From the NCBI GenBank assembly GCA_026702845.1, contig JADCLS010000003.1, positions 186,001-250,000 of the forward strand: 64,000 nucleotides of DNA. The letters are read 5' to 3'. Within the stretch, counting starts at the first letter, position 1. Each line of letters opens with the position of its first letter. The notes under the pieces are model-generated. The model saw only the letters and a list, made by a program, of their open reading frames with translations, did not search any database and was not told where the DNA came from. Position numbers and translations under genes: made by a program. This document shows positions 54,005 to 63,548 of the stretch, piece after piece. Source of the DNA: Candidatus Heimdallarchaeota archaeon. Its GTDB lineage: Archaea > Asgardarchaeota > Heimdallarchaeia > Heimdallarchaeales > Kariarchaeaceae.

Positions 54005-56251
54005 TTGAGTGAACAATTGGTTATTCAGTACAAAGTAATCGTAGATAAAAAATATCTAAAATCTCCATTTGTTTTTGGATTTGCTGAAAAACCAACAGCA
54101 GCAAAGAAAATAGCATCTATACTTGATTCCAAATCCAAGAAAATTGCAATTAATGTCATTCGTAAAACTGGTAAGGAGAAAAAGGAACTACCTACTACTG
54201 AAGCATACTTTGTACAACATAATTCACAAACCGTAATCATTATCCCTGCTTTTGGACATTTATTCACACTGGTCCAAGATGGTATTGGTTGGCAATATCC
54301 TGTCTATGACTTCAAATGGGAACCTCTTCACCAGTCGTCAAGTAAGAATACTGATGACAAATTTATGATGAGGATCGAATCAGCTATTGAGTCGATTCGC
54401 TATGTTGCCTCAAAAGCGAAGGAGTATGTCGTAATGACTGATTATGATGAAGAGGGAGAGGTAATTGGTGGGGTCACGCTTTCAAAAATCCTCGGAGAAC
54501 GAAAGCTAAATTCTGTCAAGAGGATGAAGTTTTCTACATTTGCGAAAAAGGAGATATTGCATGCGTATAATGTATTATTTGAAGAAGATGGCCATGGGCT
54601 AGATCTGGGGATGTATAATAAAGGATTGATGAGACATTATCTTGACTGGATCTGGGGGATTAATCTATCAAGAGCACTTATGCTATCTCTGAAAAATAGT
54701 TCTGGGAAATATCATACCTTATCCACAGGAAGGGTTCAAGGTCCAACACTGTCTTTTGTCGCTGAAAGAGAATTTGATAGGAAATCGTTTGTACCTGTTC
54801 CATATTTCGATTTGGATGTTAAACTGCTCCACAAAACTGGTAAATTAGAATTAAACAATGATCTAGGCAGTATCGAAAGCCAGCAAAAAGCAAAATCTAT
54901 ACGGACAAAATTATCTAATCAACACGCTACTGTTACTGAAATCACAAAGAAAAAATCTAAGAGTTCTCCCCCAGTTCCTTATAATTTATCATCGCTCCAG
55001 AAAGATGCATATCAATATTACAAAATCAACCCCTCTCGAACATTACAAGTAGCAGAGAAATTATATTTAGCAGCATGCATTTCCTATCCGAGAACTAGCA
55101 GTGAACAATATCCATCAGATATAGATCATAACGAAATAATTGGTAAATTGGTCCGCCAGCAAACCTTCAAGGAATTGAAATCAATGATTCCAGACATCTC
55201 TACACCGATAATGGGTAAAAAAACAGATCCTGCTCATCCATGCATCTATCCCACGGGCATTGCACCCAAGGGCATTTCAAAACAGGATAGAAGGATATAT
55301 GATCTTATAGTTTTTAGATATTTTGCAGGATTTGGAACACCAGCTGTTTTGGAAAGTAATAAGGTAATATTTGATATTAATGGATATGTGTTCTCACTTA
55401 ATGGAAGAAGGACTGTTGAAATGGGGTGGAAAGCATTAGCTGGTATATTAGGTCAAACAAAAGATCTGGAGATACCCACATTCAGAAAAGGATCCACTCA
55501 TGAGATAAGTTCTCCCAAAGTATTAACCAAGTATACACGAGGACCACCCTCATTCAATCAGGCATCTCTTCTACGCATGATGGAGTCACAGGAGATAGGT
55601 ACGAAGGCAACAAGATCAGAGATTATCAAGAATATAATCGAGAGAAAATATTTGAGCAATGAACCATTGGAACTTTCCCCAGTAGGTGAAATTGTAAATG
55701 AAGTTCTTCAGAAATACAGCCCACAGGTGATTTCTGTTGAATTATCTCGTCAGATGGAAAAGATGGGAGATTTAATAGAAGCATCGTACAATGATCAAAA
55801 CGAATCTTTTACTCTTCAAGATGCAATTACTCATGGTATAATCCACCTCCATGAAATGCTCAAGGATTTGAAACTCAATGAACAGGAGGTGGGTTGTCTT
55901 ATAGATACACAATTATCTCATCTCAGAAAAGAAGAGGTGATTATAGGAAAATGTATTTCATGTAAAACTGGTGATTTGAAAATAATCCGAAGTCAAACAA
56001 GTGGTAAGCGATTTATTGGATGTTCCAACTATTTTGAGAATAGAAGTTGTGAAATTACATACCCTCTTCCTCAAAAAGGAAAACTAATTCCTTTGGATTC
56101 ACCATGCAAAGCAGATAATTATCCACAAATTCGTGTATTTGGAGGTAAAAAACCATGGATCCTCTGCCTTAATCCTGATTGTGAGTTGCGTGAGGATTTC
56201 AAACTGAAGGCCACTGGGAAGAAAAAAACAACTAGGAGGAGCAAAAAGTGA
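54005..56251 (+). CDS. topA: DNA topoisomerase I, type IA
   Basis: 748 residues, TTG start. A Toprim domain (FGFAEKPTAAKKIASIL, VVMTDYDEEGEVIGG) and the catalytic ISYPRTSSEQYP with Tyr are intact. C-terminal zinc fingers (CISC ... CSNYF, CKADNYPQIRVFGGKKPW, CLNPDC) bind DNA. It relaxes negative supercoils. No gyrase-type helicase domain, so not reverse gyrase. Confidence 0.94.
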   Translation: MSEQLVIQYKVIVDKKYLKSPFVFGFAEKPTAAKKIASILDSKSKKIAINVIRKTGKEKKELPTTEAYFVQHNSQTVIIIPAFGHLFTLVQDGIGWQYPVYDFKWEPLHQSSSKNTDDKFMMRIESAIESIRYVASKAKEYVVMTDYDEEGEVIGGVTLSKILGERKLNSVKRMKFSTFAKKEILHAYNVLFEEDGHGLDLGMYNKGLMRHYLDWIWGINLSRALMLSLKNSSGKYHTLSTGRVQGPTLSFVAEREFDRKSFVPVPYFDLDVKLLHKTGKLELNNDLGSIESQQKAKSIRTKLSNQHATVTEITKKKSKSSPPVPYNLSSLQKDAYQYYKINPSRTLQVAEKLYLAACISYPRTSSEQYPSDIDHNEIIGKLVRQQTFKELKSMIPDISTPIMGKKTDPAHPCIYPTGIAPKGISKQDRRIYDLIVFRYFAGFGTPAVLESNKVIFDINGYVFSLNGRRTVEMGWKALAGILGQTKDLEIPTFRKGSTHEISSPKVLTKYTRGPPSFNQASLLRMMESQEIGTKATRSEIIKNIIERKYLSNEPLELSPVGEIVNEVLQKYSPQVISVELSRQMEKMGDLIEASYNDQNESFTLQDAITHGIIHLHEMLKDLKLNEQEVGCLIDTQLSHLRKEEVIIGKCISCKTGDLKIIRSQTSGKRFIGCSNYFENRSCEITYPLPQKGKLIPLDSPCKADNYPQIRVFGGKKPWILCLNPDCELREDFKLKATGKKKTTRRSKK

Positions 56252-56469
56252 AAGAATGTAAAATTGATGATTGTCATAGAGAAACTGACAAGGAACTCTG
56301 TCAGAATCATTATTTGGCAAAATCCAATCTAGAGATGGGATATGAACAATGGAAAAAAGCTTATGGTTCTACATTTGCCTATGAAGATTACCTTGAATCA
56401 ATTCTTGATCCCAAAACTGGAGCTGGTGATTGGGTGAGAGATATCGCAAAGGCAGAATTAAATAAATAG
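56248..56469 (+). CDS. Small zinc-binding conserved protein downstream of topA
   Basis: 73 residues from a GTG overlapping the topA stop. CKIDDCHRETDKELCQNHY gives a C-x4-C-x8-C-x2-H pattern for one zinc. The remainder is acidic and helical (YGSTFAYEDYLESILD). Translational coupling with topA suggests a linked role; none is established. Confidence 0.65.
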   Translation: MKECKIDDCHRETDKELCQNHYLAKSNLEMGYEQWKKAYGSTFAYEDYLESILDPKTGAGDWVRDIAKAELNK

Positions 56470-56519
56470 TATATGGAATTAATAGTGTATTTTAAATAAT
56501 TTCATTCCAATCTTATTTT

Positions 56520-57869
56520 GTGGTTTTATCAGGATTAAGTAAATCTTTATCAACTGCTCTTAACAAGCTCATGGGTCAGAAAATAGATAAGGAACTCATA
56601 TTAGAACTGAAAAATGATATTTTTAAATCTCTACTTGAAGCAGATATTAATTTCGAGATAGCTGCTCAGATGGCAGATAATCTTCACAAACGAGCACTTA
56701 CTGAACAAACTCCGACTGGTACTTCAAGAAAAAACACCATGATTGCTATTGTTTATGATGAACTAACATCAATTATGGGTGGTCAATCATTTCCCTTGAA
56801 TTTATCGAAGGAGAAGACAAATATCTTAATGATGATTGGTATTCAAGGTTCTGGTAAAACCACCACTGTAGGAAAATTGGCCAATTTTCTCAAGCAAGAG
56901 AAATGGAAGGTAGGATTGGTGTGTACCGATACTTGGAGACCAGGAGCTTATGATCAGTTAAAACAACTTGGTGATAGGATTGATGTGGAGGTATTTGGTG
57001 ATCCTGACGAGAAAAAAGCAGTCAAATTGGCAGAACGTGGCATACAACACTTTTCAGAAAGCAAGAATGTCATCATTGTAGATACGGCCGGTCGACACAA
57101 AGAGGAATCTGAGCTTCTTAAGGAAATGGTCAAACTTGAGAAGAAGGCTAAACCAGATGAAATTATTCTTGTTATTGATGGCACTCTCGGACAAAGTGCC
57201 TTCCAACAGGCGAAGGCATTTGCACAAACTACAGAAATAGGAAGTATTATTGTAACTAAACTTGATGGTACTGCTAAGGGTGGTGGTGCAATTTCAGCAG
57301 CAGCTGCAACTCAAGCTCCTATCAAATTCATTGGTGTAGGGGAGGATATAAAGGAATTAGAAAAATTCAATCCTCGGGGTTTTGCAGGAAGGATATTGGG
57401 GATGGGTGATCTTGATGCGATTATTGATGAGGTTAAACGTGCTCAGATCAATCCTGATGAAGATAGAGCAATGGCAATGATGAAGGGGCATATCACGTAC
57501 AATGATATGCTTGAGCTATTTGAATCAATGAATAAAATGGGAGGAATGAGAAATCTACTCACAAAATTACCTGGTGGAATCTCCAATGCTGTGGATGACA
57601 ATATGCTGGCAACATCTAAGGAATCTATGAAGTTGTTCAGAAGTATCATTTTCTCCATGACGAGAGAAGAACGTGATGCTGAGGTAAAATTGGGTAAAAC
57701 TCGCATAGATCGGATAGCTAGGGGTAGTGGAGTATCACCAGAAAAGGTGAAGGAGTTGATCAAACAAAAACAAATGTCTGAGAGAATGATTAAACAGATG
57801 ACAAAAGGTAAACGAAGGGGAGTAGGGCAACAGCAGATGGGTGGCCTTCCGTTCAATTTATTTGGTTAA
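56520..57869 (+). CDS. srp54: Signal recognition particle protein SRP54
   Basis: 449 residues, GTG start just after TTTTAAATAAT. NG domain with G1 GIQGSGKTTTVGKLA, G3 DTAGRH and G4 TKLDG, then a Met-rich M domain (MKGHITYNDMLELFESMNKM, GGLPFNLFG). It binds signal sequences and 7S RNA. All GTPase motifs intact. 7S RNA is not in this window. Confidence 0.95.
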   Translation: MVLSGLSKSLSTALNKLMGQKIDKELILELKNDIFKSLLEADINFEIAAQMADNLHKRALTEQTPTGTSRKNTMIAIVYDELTSIMGGQSFPLNLSKEKTNILMMIGIQGSGKTTTVGKLANFLKQEKWKVGLVCTDTWRPGAYDQLKQLGDRIDVEVFGDPDEKKAVKLAERGIQHFSESKNVIIVDTAGRHKEESELLKEMVKLEKKAKPDEIILVIDGTLGQSAFQQAKAFAQTTEIGSIIVTKLDGTAKGGGAISAAAATQAPIKFIGVGEDIKELEKFNPRGFAGRILGMGDLDAIIDEVKRAQINPDEDRAMAMMKGHITYNDMLELFESMNKMGGMRNLLTKLPGGISNAVDDNMLATSKESMKLFRSIIFSMTREERDAEVKLGKTRIDRIARGSGVSPEKVKELIKQKQMSERMIKQMTKGKRRGVGQQQMGGLPFNLFG

Positions 57870-57875
57870 TGTAGT

Positions 57876-58385
57876 ATGAATCCGAATTCTTATTTGCTTA
57901 CTTTATACATTGAGGAATCATCCCCTCCCCCAATCAAAAAAAGCTGGCATAGTAAAAATGCTCAAGATCGAGCACCTTGGAATTCAATTTTTGAATCAAT
58001 TACAACATTTTTCTGCGATTCTCACACATTCAGAAAGGATTTCAGATGTGTGATTAATATCAATGGTATATTTATTGATTTACAGGGTGATGTTCTTCGA
58101 TATTTAGCCCCTAATATGCGATCAATCGCCTCTCTAATTGATAAGGCATACAAGAAGGGAATGGAATTACAGGAAGGGCAACGAAGTGCGAGTACTCCAG
58201 GAATATGGGTGACAAGAATAGAACCTGAATTACCAGATAAGAGATATTCATTGGTCCTTGGTGAAAAATCAGCAAACATTATCGAATATCCAGCAGTGAT
58301 TATCCAAAAGAGCGGTTATCCTCTATTATCAATACCTGGACATACCTTGTCCCAGGGGTTAGTGTGGCTGAAATATAATCGATAG
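57876..58385 (+). CDS. TrmY-like tRNA pseudouridine(54) methyltransferase
   Basis: 169 residues, SPOUT-like. DVLRYLAPNMRSIASLIDKA, STPGIWVTRIEPEL and the end GKPLLS-like knot region resemble archaeal TrmY (DUF358), which methylates N1 of pseudouridine 54. With Pus10 at 41685 this would supply both steps. N-terminus is divergent, so confidence is moderate. Confidence 0.6.
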   Translation: MNPNSYLLTLYIEESSPPPIKKSWHSKNAQDRAPWNSIFESITTFFCDSHTFRKDFRCVININGIFIDLQGDVLRYLAPNMRSIASLIDKAYKKGMELQEGQRSASTPGIWVTRIEPELPDKRYSLVLGEKSANIIEYPAVIIQKSGYPLLSIPGHTLSQGLVWLKYNR

Positions 58386-58460
58386 TTATTTTCCATATTA
58401 TTCCAATAATTTTCCGTAATGTTTCGAATTATTCAAGAGGGAGAAAATATTATCTTCCTT

Positions 58461-59513
58461 GTGAAGATTTGGTTAGAGGCATTAACAGGTAAGCAAGCAA
58501 TGCTCTTTCATCATTTGGGGCTTAAATTAGAAGCACTAGGACATGAGATCATTATCACCTCAAGACCATACGGTATCGATAGATCCAATGGAAATTTCGA
58601 TAGATATGGTAGAAAGCATTTGTCCATAGGGTTGTATGGTGGAGCATCTCTTAAGGATAAATTGGTAAGAGGAGCAGAACGAGTGGCTGAACTAGCTGAG
58701 CTCATTGATAAAGAGAAACCAGATCTTCTGATTGCCTTCCCATCTCCAGATGCATTTAGAACTGCCTTTGGTCTGGGTATCCCCTCCATTCAAATTAACG
58801 ATACACCGCATGCACATGCAGTTGGACGTCTAACTATTTCGTTATCCAGTGCATTGGTTCATTCAGAAGCAGTAAAATCGGATGAATTTGCCTCAATGGG
58901 TGTAAGTACATTTTATCCCTACAAAGGTGTGGATGAGGTTCTATGGATACGTGATTTTCAACCAAATGAACAGGTACTAGAGGAATTGAACATCACCAAG
59001 AATAATTACATTGTTGTTCGTTGTGAGGAGAGTAAGGCTGCATATTTTCAGAAAATGTACCCAACTATTAAGCCCGGAAGTACCATTGTTATTGAGATCA
59101 TTAATCAGTTGAAACAGAGGGGTATGGAACTTGATATTGTAGCGTTCCCACGATACACTGAACAGGAGGAAGAAATGAAAAAACTGGATGTTATTATTCC
59201 AGATAATTCTGTTGATACCCTCTCATTATTTTATTATGCAAAAGCTGCCATGACTGCTGGAGGGACAATGGGGAGAGAAGCAGCATTACTTGGTACTCCA
59301 ACTCTCTATTCCTTCCCATTGGAGTTGGCGGTGAGTACCTACATCATCGATCAAGGGTTTCCATTACTACACGTGCCCAATCACATTGATGTACCTGAAC
59401 AAATTATCAAATTAATATCCGCTCCGCGGATGAGTGAGAATTTACGAGAAAATCTTCTTTCTGAAATGGAAACACCCTTCGAAGGTGTGATAAGAGCATT
59501 AGATAATATGTGA
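58461..59513 (+). CDS. DUF354-family glycosyltransferase-like protein
   Basis: 350 residues from the GTG at 58461 (the usual MKIW-type start). KIWLEALTGKQAMLFHHLGL, ALGHEIIITSRPYGI and MTAGGTMGREAALLGTP match the DUF354/UDP-GlcNAc 2-epimerase-like GT-B fold. It precedes the GT4 gene by 12 bases and likely acts in surface glycan synthesis. Confidence 0.8.
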   Translation: MKIWLEALTGKQAMLFHHLGLKLEALGHEIIITSRPYGIDRSNGNFDRYGRKHLSIGLYGGASLKDKLVRGAERVAELAELIDKEKPDLLIAFPSPDAFRTAFGLGIPSIQINDTPHAHAVGRLTISLSSALVHSEAVKSDEFASMGVSTFYPYKGVDEVLWIRDFQPNEQVLEELNITKNNYIVVRCEESKAAYFQKMYPTIKPGSTIVIEIINQLKQRGMELDIVAFPRYTEQEEEMKKLDVIIPDNSVDTLSLFYYAKAAMTAGGTMGREAALLGTPTLYSFPLELAVSTYIIDQGFPLLHVPNHIDVPEQIIKLISAPRMSENLRENLLSEMETPFEGVIRALDNM

Positions 59514-59524
59514 TTAGAGATTAG

Positions 59525-60556
59525 ATGGAACAAATATATCAAATGATACTTATCGCAGCACTGGGTTTTATTCTTACAATAATAATCACTCCATTAATTG
59601 GTCGTTACATGCGATCTATAGGCAAAATTGGGAGAGATGTACATAAAATTGATAGACCTGAAGTCCCTGAATCAGGGGGAATAGGTTTCATGCTGGTTTA
59701 TCTGATACTTCTGGTGATAGGAATAGTTATTGCACCTACTGAAGTATCGAGGTATCGGTTGATCATTATGGTTGGAATTCTGACCATGGTCACACTACTG
59801 GGACTATATGATGATTTTAAACAATTATCCGCTATTATGAAACCTGGTATACTAGTTATTCTAGCACTTCCTGTGTTTTTCTTCAGACAAATTAATGGAA
59901 ATGCATTGGCAACACCTACACCAATGCTTCCATTCATTGGCGAAACAAGTCTTACTATAGCCTATTGGGTACTCGCGATCTTCGTGGTGGCAATTCCCAG
60001 TAATGCTTCCAATATGCTAGATGTGATGAATGGGTCTATGAGTGGATCTTCAATAATAATTGCTTTTACAGCACTACTATCTACTTTCCTCATTCCTCTT
60101 GATGAGAATGCTCTTTTCATAGGCAGATTTGCCTCCCTCACACTTATGGCCGTATTATTAGGTTTCTGGTGGTATAATCGCTATCCTGCTAAGATTTTTG
60201 CAGGTGATACAGGTAGTCTAGGTGCTGGTGCAGCAATTGGTTTGATTGCTGTCTACGCAAGACTGGAATTTGTGCTAGTTGTTGCACTTCTTGTGCATAT
60301 CATGAATTCCTTCTCAATTATTAGCTCGATTGGTGGTTTAAGGGAACGCCATGATATTCGTGAGAGACCTGTGAAGGTTATTGATGGTATTATTCATGCA
60401 TCAAGAAATAAAAATGCTCCGATTACTATGGTACGCCTCTTGGTTGCAAGACGTGCATTGGGTGAGAAGGAGATAGTAAATAGAATACTACTACTGGTGA
60501 TATTTGTGAATATTCTGGCAATAATTACTGCTTTCATTATTGGGAGGTCATTGTAA
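59525..60556 (+). CDS. Polyprenyl-phosphate GlcNAc-1-phosphate transferase (Alg7/MraY family)
   Basis: 343 residues with about ten transmembrane helices. The catalytic loops GLYDDFKQLS, NASNMLDVMNGSMSG and FAGDTGSLGAG match GlcNAc-1-P transferases that start N-glycan assembly on dolichyl phosphate. With the OSTC-like gene this supports an N-glycosylation pathway. Overlaps the next gene by one base. Confidence 0.88.
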   Translation: MEQIYQMILIAALGFILTIIITPLIGRYMRSIGKIGRDVHKIDRPEVPESGGIGFMLVYLILLVIGIVIAPTEVSRYRLIIMVGILTMVTLLGLYDDFKQLSAIMKPGILVILALPVFFFRQINGNALATPTPMLPFIGETSLTIAYWVLAIFVVAIPSNASNMLDVMNGSMSGSSIIIAFTALLSTFLIPLDENALFIGRFASLTLMAVLLGFWWYNRYPAKIFAGDTGSLGAGAAIGLIAVYARLEFVLVVALLVHIMNSFSIISSIGGLRERHDIRERPVKVIDGIIHASRNKNAPITMVRLLVARRALGEKEIVNRILLLVIFVNILAIITAFIIGRSL

Positions 60557-60831
60557 TGAAATTACTGAAAGAGAATTCAGCATTTTTTGGCCTCTTATCT
60601 GCAGTATGGGTATATCTGCTAGGGTTATGCCTGCTCATTGGATACTTGATTGTACCTATTCCTAAGGATCAGTACTCCATGTTTGTAACAGTCCTCATTG
60701 ATGGTAGTAAAATTCTGATTTCAATGATTTTCATTTTATTATGGCTGGTGAGTTGGTACAAAGTACTGGGATTATTGTTTTACTACGAACTATCTTTGAA
60801 TGACGAGATTAATTCCACAGATTCTCAATAG
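60556..60831 (+). CDS. Small membrane protein
   Basis: 91 residues with two transmembrane helices (LLSAVWVYLLGLCLLIGYLI and ILISMIFILLWLVSW). Translationally coupled to the GT4 gene (TAATG), suggesting a role in the same glycan pathway. Not a family I recognise. Converges with the TrmB gene, 23-base overlap. Confidence 0.55.
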   Translation: MKLLKENSAFFGLLSAVWVYLLGLCLLIGYLIVPIPKDQYSMFVTVLIDGSKILISMIFILLWLVSWYKVLGLLFYYELSLNDEINSTDSQ

Positions 60832-61600
60832 CAAGGTTAAAAACCTCCACAATGCCTAAATTATTGCTGTATTGAGGTCGGAATATTTTTCGATTTGTTT
60901 TTGATTCTTCCACCCAGATGATGAATATTATCGATTGTCTATCCACAATAGTGCCCCGACTCAGCATCCGTATTTGATGAAGCTGCTTCACCTGAGCACC
61001 CATCTTTTCAAGCTGTGAAATAGTCTCCTTCTGGTTTTCTCCTTGGAGTAATACTCGTACTTCACATCCTCTCTTAATTGAATCAGCTAATTCATCCTTA
61101 ACTTCATCAAACCAATGAAACACGTTGGTGAAGATATCGATTGACGAAACAGCTGATCGGATCAGCAATTTTGTCTTCTCCTCTGCCTCGATAAGTGTGG
61201 GGTATTGTGTCATCAGATCGTCAGGTGAAATTTCTGTATGTTTTTCATAATACAGATCCTGTGCAAATTTTAACAATTTATTTGCAGTAGTTGAGTAGGA
61301 AGTAATATGCTCACTCTGTCGCAATTTCTCTTCATTAATCAATTGATTGATGGCCTCTTGCGGTCTAATGGCCTCATAGATCCGGGGTCTTCCTTGGGTT
61401 AATTTTACAAATTTCTTTCGATGAAGAAGATCAAGAGCATCGTAGACCCTAGAAAGAGGATTACTCTTATCCTTTAATTCATCTGCCTTAGATGGGCCGT
61501 TCTGATACAGCTTAATCAGCACCTGGATCTCATACTTGGTAAATCCCAGTGATTGCATGATTTCTGTAATTTCTTTTAGATCATCCATACCGTATAACAT
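60809..61600 (-). CDS. TrmB-family transcriptional regulator
   Basis: 263 residues. An N-terminal winged helix (SLGFTKYEIQVLIKLYQNGP, SRVYDALDLLHRKKFVKL) and a C-terminal phospholipase-D-like sensor region (RSAVSSIDIFTNVFHWFDE) match TrmB regulators, which often respond to sugars. Target unknown. Alternative start at 61588 (MDDLKEI). Confidence 0.85.
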   Translation of the reverse strand: MLYGMDDLKEITEIMQSLGFTKYEIQVLIKLYQNGPSKADELKDKSNPLSRVYDALDLLHRKKFVKLTQGRPRIYEAIRPQEAINQLINEEKLRQSEHITSYSTTANKLLKFAQDLYYEKHTEISPDDLMTQYPTLIEAEEKTKLLIRSAVSSIDIFTNVFHWFDEVKDELADSIKRGCEVRVLLQGENQKETISQLEKMGAQVKQLHQIRMLSRGTIVDRQSIIFIIWVEESKTNRKIFRPQYSNNLGIVEVFNLAIENLWN

Positions 61601-61739
61601 CCATTTATCTATCCATTCTTATGTATTCTAGTCTTACACCTAGACAAAGGTGAAAAAATTACCAAATATTTACTGGAAAAGAGTGGAGAATGACTCGTAT
61701 TCTCATGTGTGATCAGTAATATTGACCTTTGAAAAAAAA

Positions 61740-61813
61740 TGAGCTCAGAGGGATTCGAACCCCCGATCACTTGGACCCAAACCAAGCATGATACCAAGCT
61801 TCACTATGAGCTC
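61740..61813 (-). tRNA. tRNA-Pro (anticodon TGG)
   Basis: Acceptor GAGCTCA/TGAGCTC, D stem GTGA/TCAT, anticodon stem CTTGG/CCAAG with loop TTTGGGT (anticodon TGG), T arm GGGGG-TTCGAAT-CCCTC, discriminator A. No intron. With the CGG gene at 10569 the window has two Pro tRNAs. The 265 bases from 61814 to 62078 show no gene. Confidence 0.95.
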
Positions 61814-62078
61814 TATTGGCCTTGATCGATTAATAGTAACCGATTCTCGGGAAGAAACATCAGATGTTCTTCATTCTCATTGACATCTCAATCAAATAAA
61901 TATGATTTGATTGTTCACAAAGAATTTACACTAAATAGAAAACGAAACTAGAGAAAATGCTTTTCGTTCTAAAAATACGATCTTAACCTGTTCAAGTTAT
62001 AGATTTCCTGAGATAATCACTACGATGAAATGATGCTATCTCAAAACATACAAATAAATATGGCTCTATCATACTCTT

Positions 62079-63455
62079 GTGATCTCCTTAAAATCATTAA
62101 ATCCAAATGTTTTGGATGCGGAATATGCGGTTAGAGGACCGATTGTCGAACTCGCCCAGGAATTGGAAAAAGAGGGTAAGGAAATGATATATTTCAATAT
62201 CGGGAATCCTCAACAATTGGGACAACCTCCATTGACGTATGTGAGAGAGATACTTTCTTTACTCAACTATCCTCAACTGATAGTATCCAAGGAAAAGCTA
62301 GTAGAATTGGGTTATCATATGGATTCAATCATGCGTGCACAGAAAATCATGAAGTTGAATCCCGTGGGGCTGGGAGCATATTCACAGAGTGCGGGTATGC
62401 CATTCATTCGTCAAGCTGTAGCTGATTTTATTGCTGCAAGAGATGGTATCCCAGCTGATCCAAAGACGATCTTCATTACTGATGGTGCATCTAAAGGGGT
62501 TGATCTTGTACTTAGTAGTATAATTGAACAAAACACAGGTATCATGATTCCCATTCCCCAGTATCCTTTGTATTCCGCGGATATCACTCTATTTGGAGGA
62601 AAACAGGTGAAATACTACCTGGACGAGGAGAATGATTGGGCCCTTAGCAGGGAGTTATTGGAAGAATCATATACTACAGCAGTTGAAAATGGGATAGATG
62701 TCAAGCTAATAGTGGTCATCAATCCTAATAATCCTACTGGTTCTGTGCTTGATAGAGAGAATATCAAGATGATGTTAGAATTTGCTAGTGAGAAAAACTT
62801 GATGGTTATTGCTGATGAGGTATATCAGGAGAATATTTATGATCAGTCAAAGGCATTCTTCTCCTTTGCCCGTGTTGCACACGAGGAGAGTTTAGAAATT
62901 CCACTTTTCAGCCTGCATTCTACATCCAAGGGTTTTATAGGGGAATGTGGATACAGGGGAGGATATATTGAATCCCGTAATGTGCCAGATGATGTGCTAT
63001 CACAGTTGCTCAAGGTAAGGAGTATTGGTTTGTGTGCAAACACTTCAGGTCAGATTGTCACGTATCTGATGGTAACTCCACCTAAAGAGGGAGAAGAATC
63101 TTATGAGCTCTATCAGAGGGAACGAAAGGCTATTTTAGATGGAATGGCAAAGAAAGCCAGGATCATTTCTGAGGTATTGAATAGTATTGATGGAATTAGC
63201 TGTCCCACACCAAAGGGAGCCATGTATCTTTTTCCAAAGATAAGTTTTCCAGACAAAGATTATGGTGGTAAAAATCCTGATTTTCTATTTGCAAAACATC
63301 TGGTAGAGACAGCTGGAATAGTGACTGTCCCAGGTTCAGGTTTTGGACAGTTGCCAGGAACTTGGCATCTGAGAATCACCTTCTTACCTCCTGAGGAGAA
63401 AATCGAGTCAATAATGTCCAAATTCAAGGATGCCTATCTGGAATTTATCAAATAA
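62079..63455 (+). CDS. Alanine transaminase-like aminotransferase, class I
   Basis: 458 residues, GTG start. GASKGVDLVLSSI, NPNNPTGSVLDREN, ADEVYQENIYD, SLHSTSKGFIGECGYRGG (PLP Lys in STSKG) and the C-terminal LRITFLPPEEKI match the alanine aminotransferase/GPT family also found in eukaryotes. It links pyruvate and glutamate metabolism. The gene stands alone, before the ATPase operon. Confidence 0.88.
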   Translation: MISLKSLNPNVLDAEYAVRGPIVELAQELEKEGKEMIYFNIGNPQQLGQPPLTYVREILSLLNYPQLIVSKEKLVELGYHMDSIMRAQKIMKLNPVGLGAYSQSAGMPFIRQAVADFIAARDGIPADPKTIFITDGASKGVDLVLSSIIEQNTGIMIPIPQYPLYSADITLFGGKQVKYYLDEENDWALSRELLEESYTTAVENGIDVKLIVVINPNNPTGSVLDRENIKMMLEFASEKNLMVIADEVYQENIYDQSKAFFSFARVAHEESLEIPLFSLHSTSKGFIGECGYRGGYIESRNVPDDVLSQLLKVRSIGLCANTSGQIVTYLMVTPPKEGEESYELYQRERKAILDGMAKKARIISEVLNSIDGISCPTPKGAMYLFPKISFPDKDYGGKNPDFLFAKHLVETAGIVTVPGSGFGQLPGTWHLRITFLPPEEKIESIMSKFKDAYLEFIK

Positions 63456-63548
63456 CAATATTCTAGTTCTTTTTATCCATTAGTTGAAAAATATCGGTTC
63501 AAGACAAAATCATTAAAAAAGAAATTTTGTCGCGGAAAACTGAGATAA

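Noticed and set aside
54005..56251. Reverse gyrase
   Set aside because: Only the type IA topoisomerase part is present, without the helicase-like domain.
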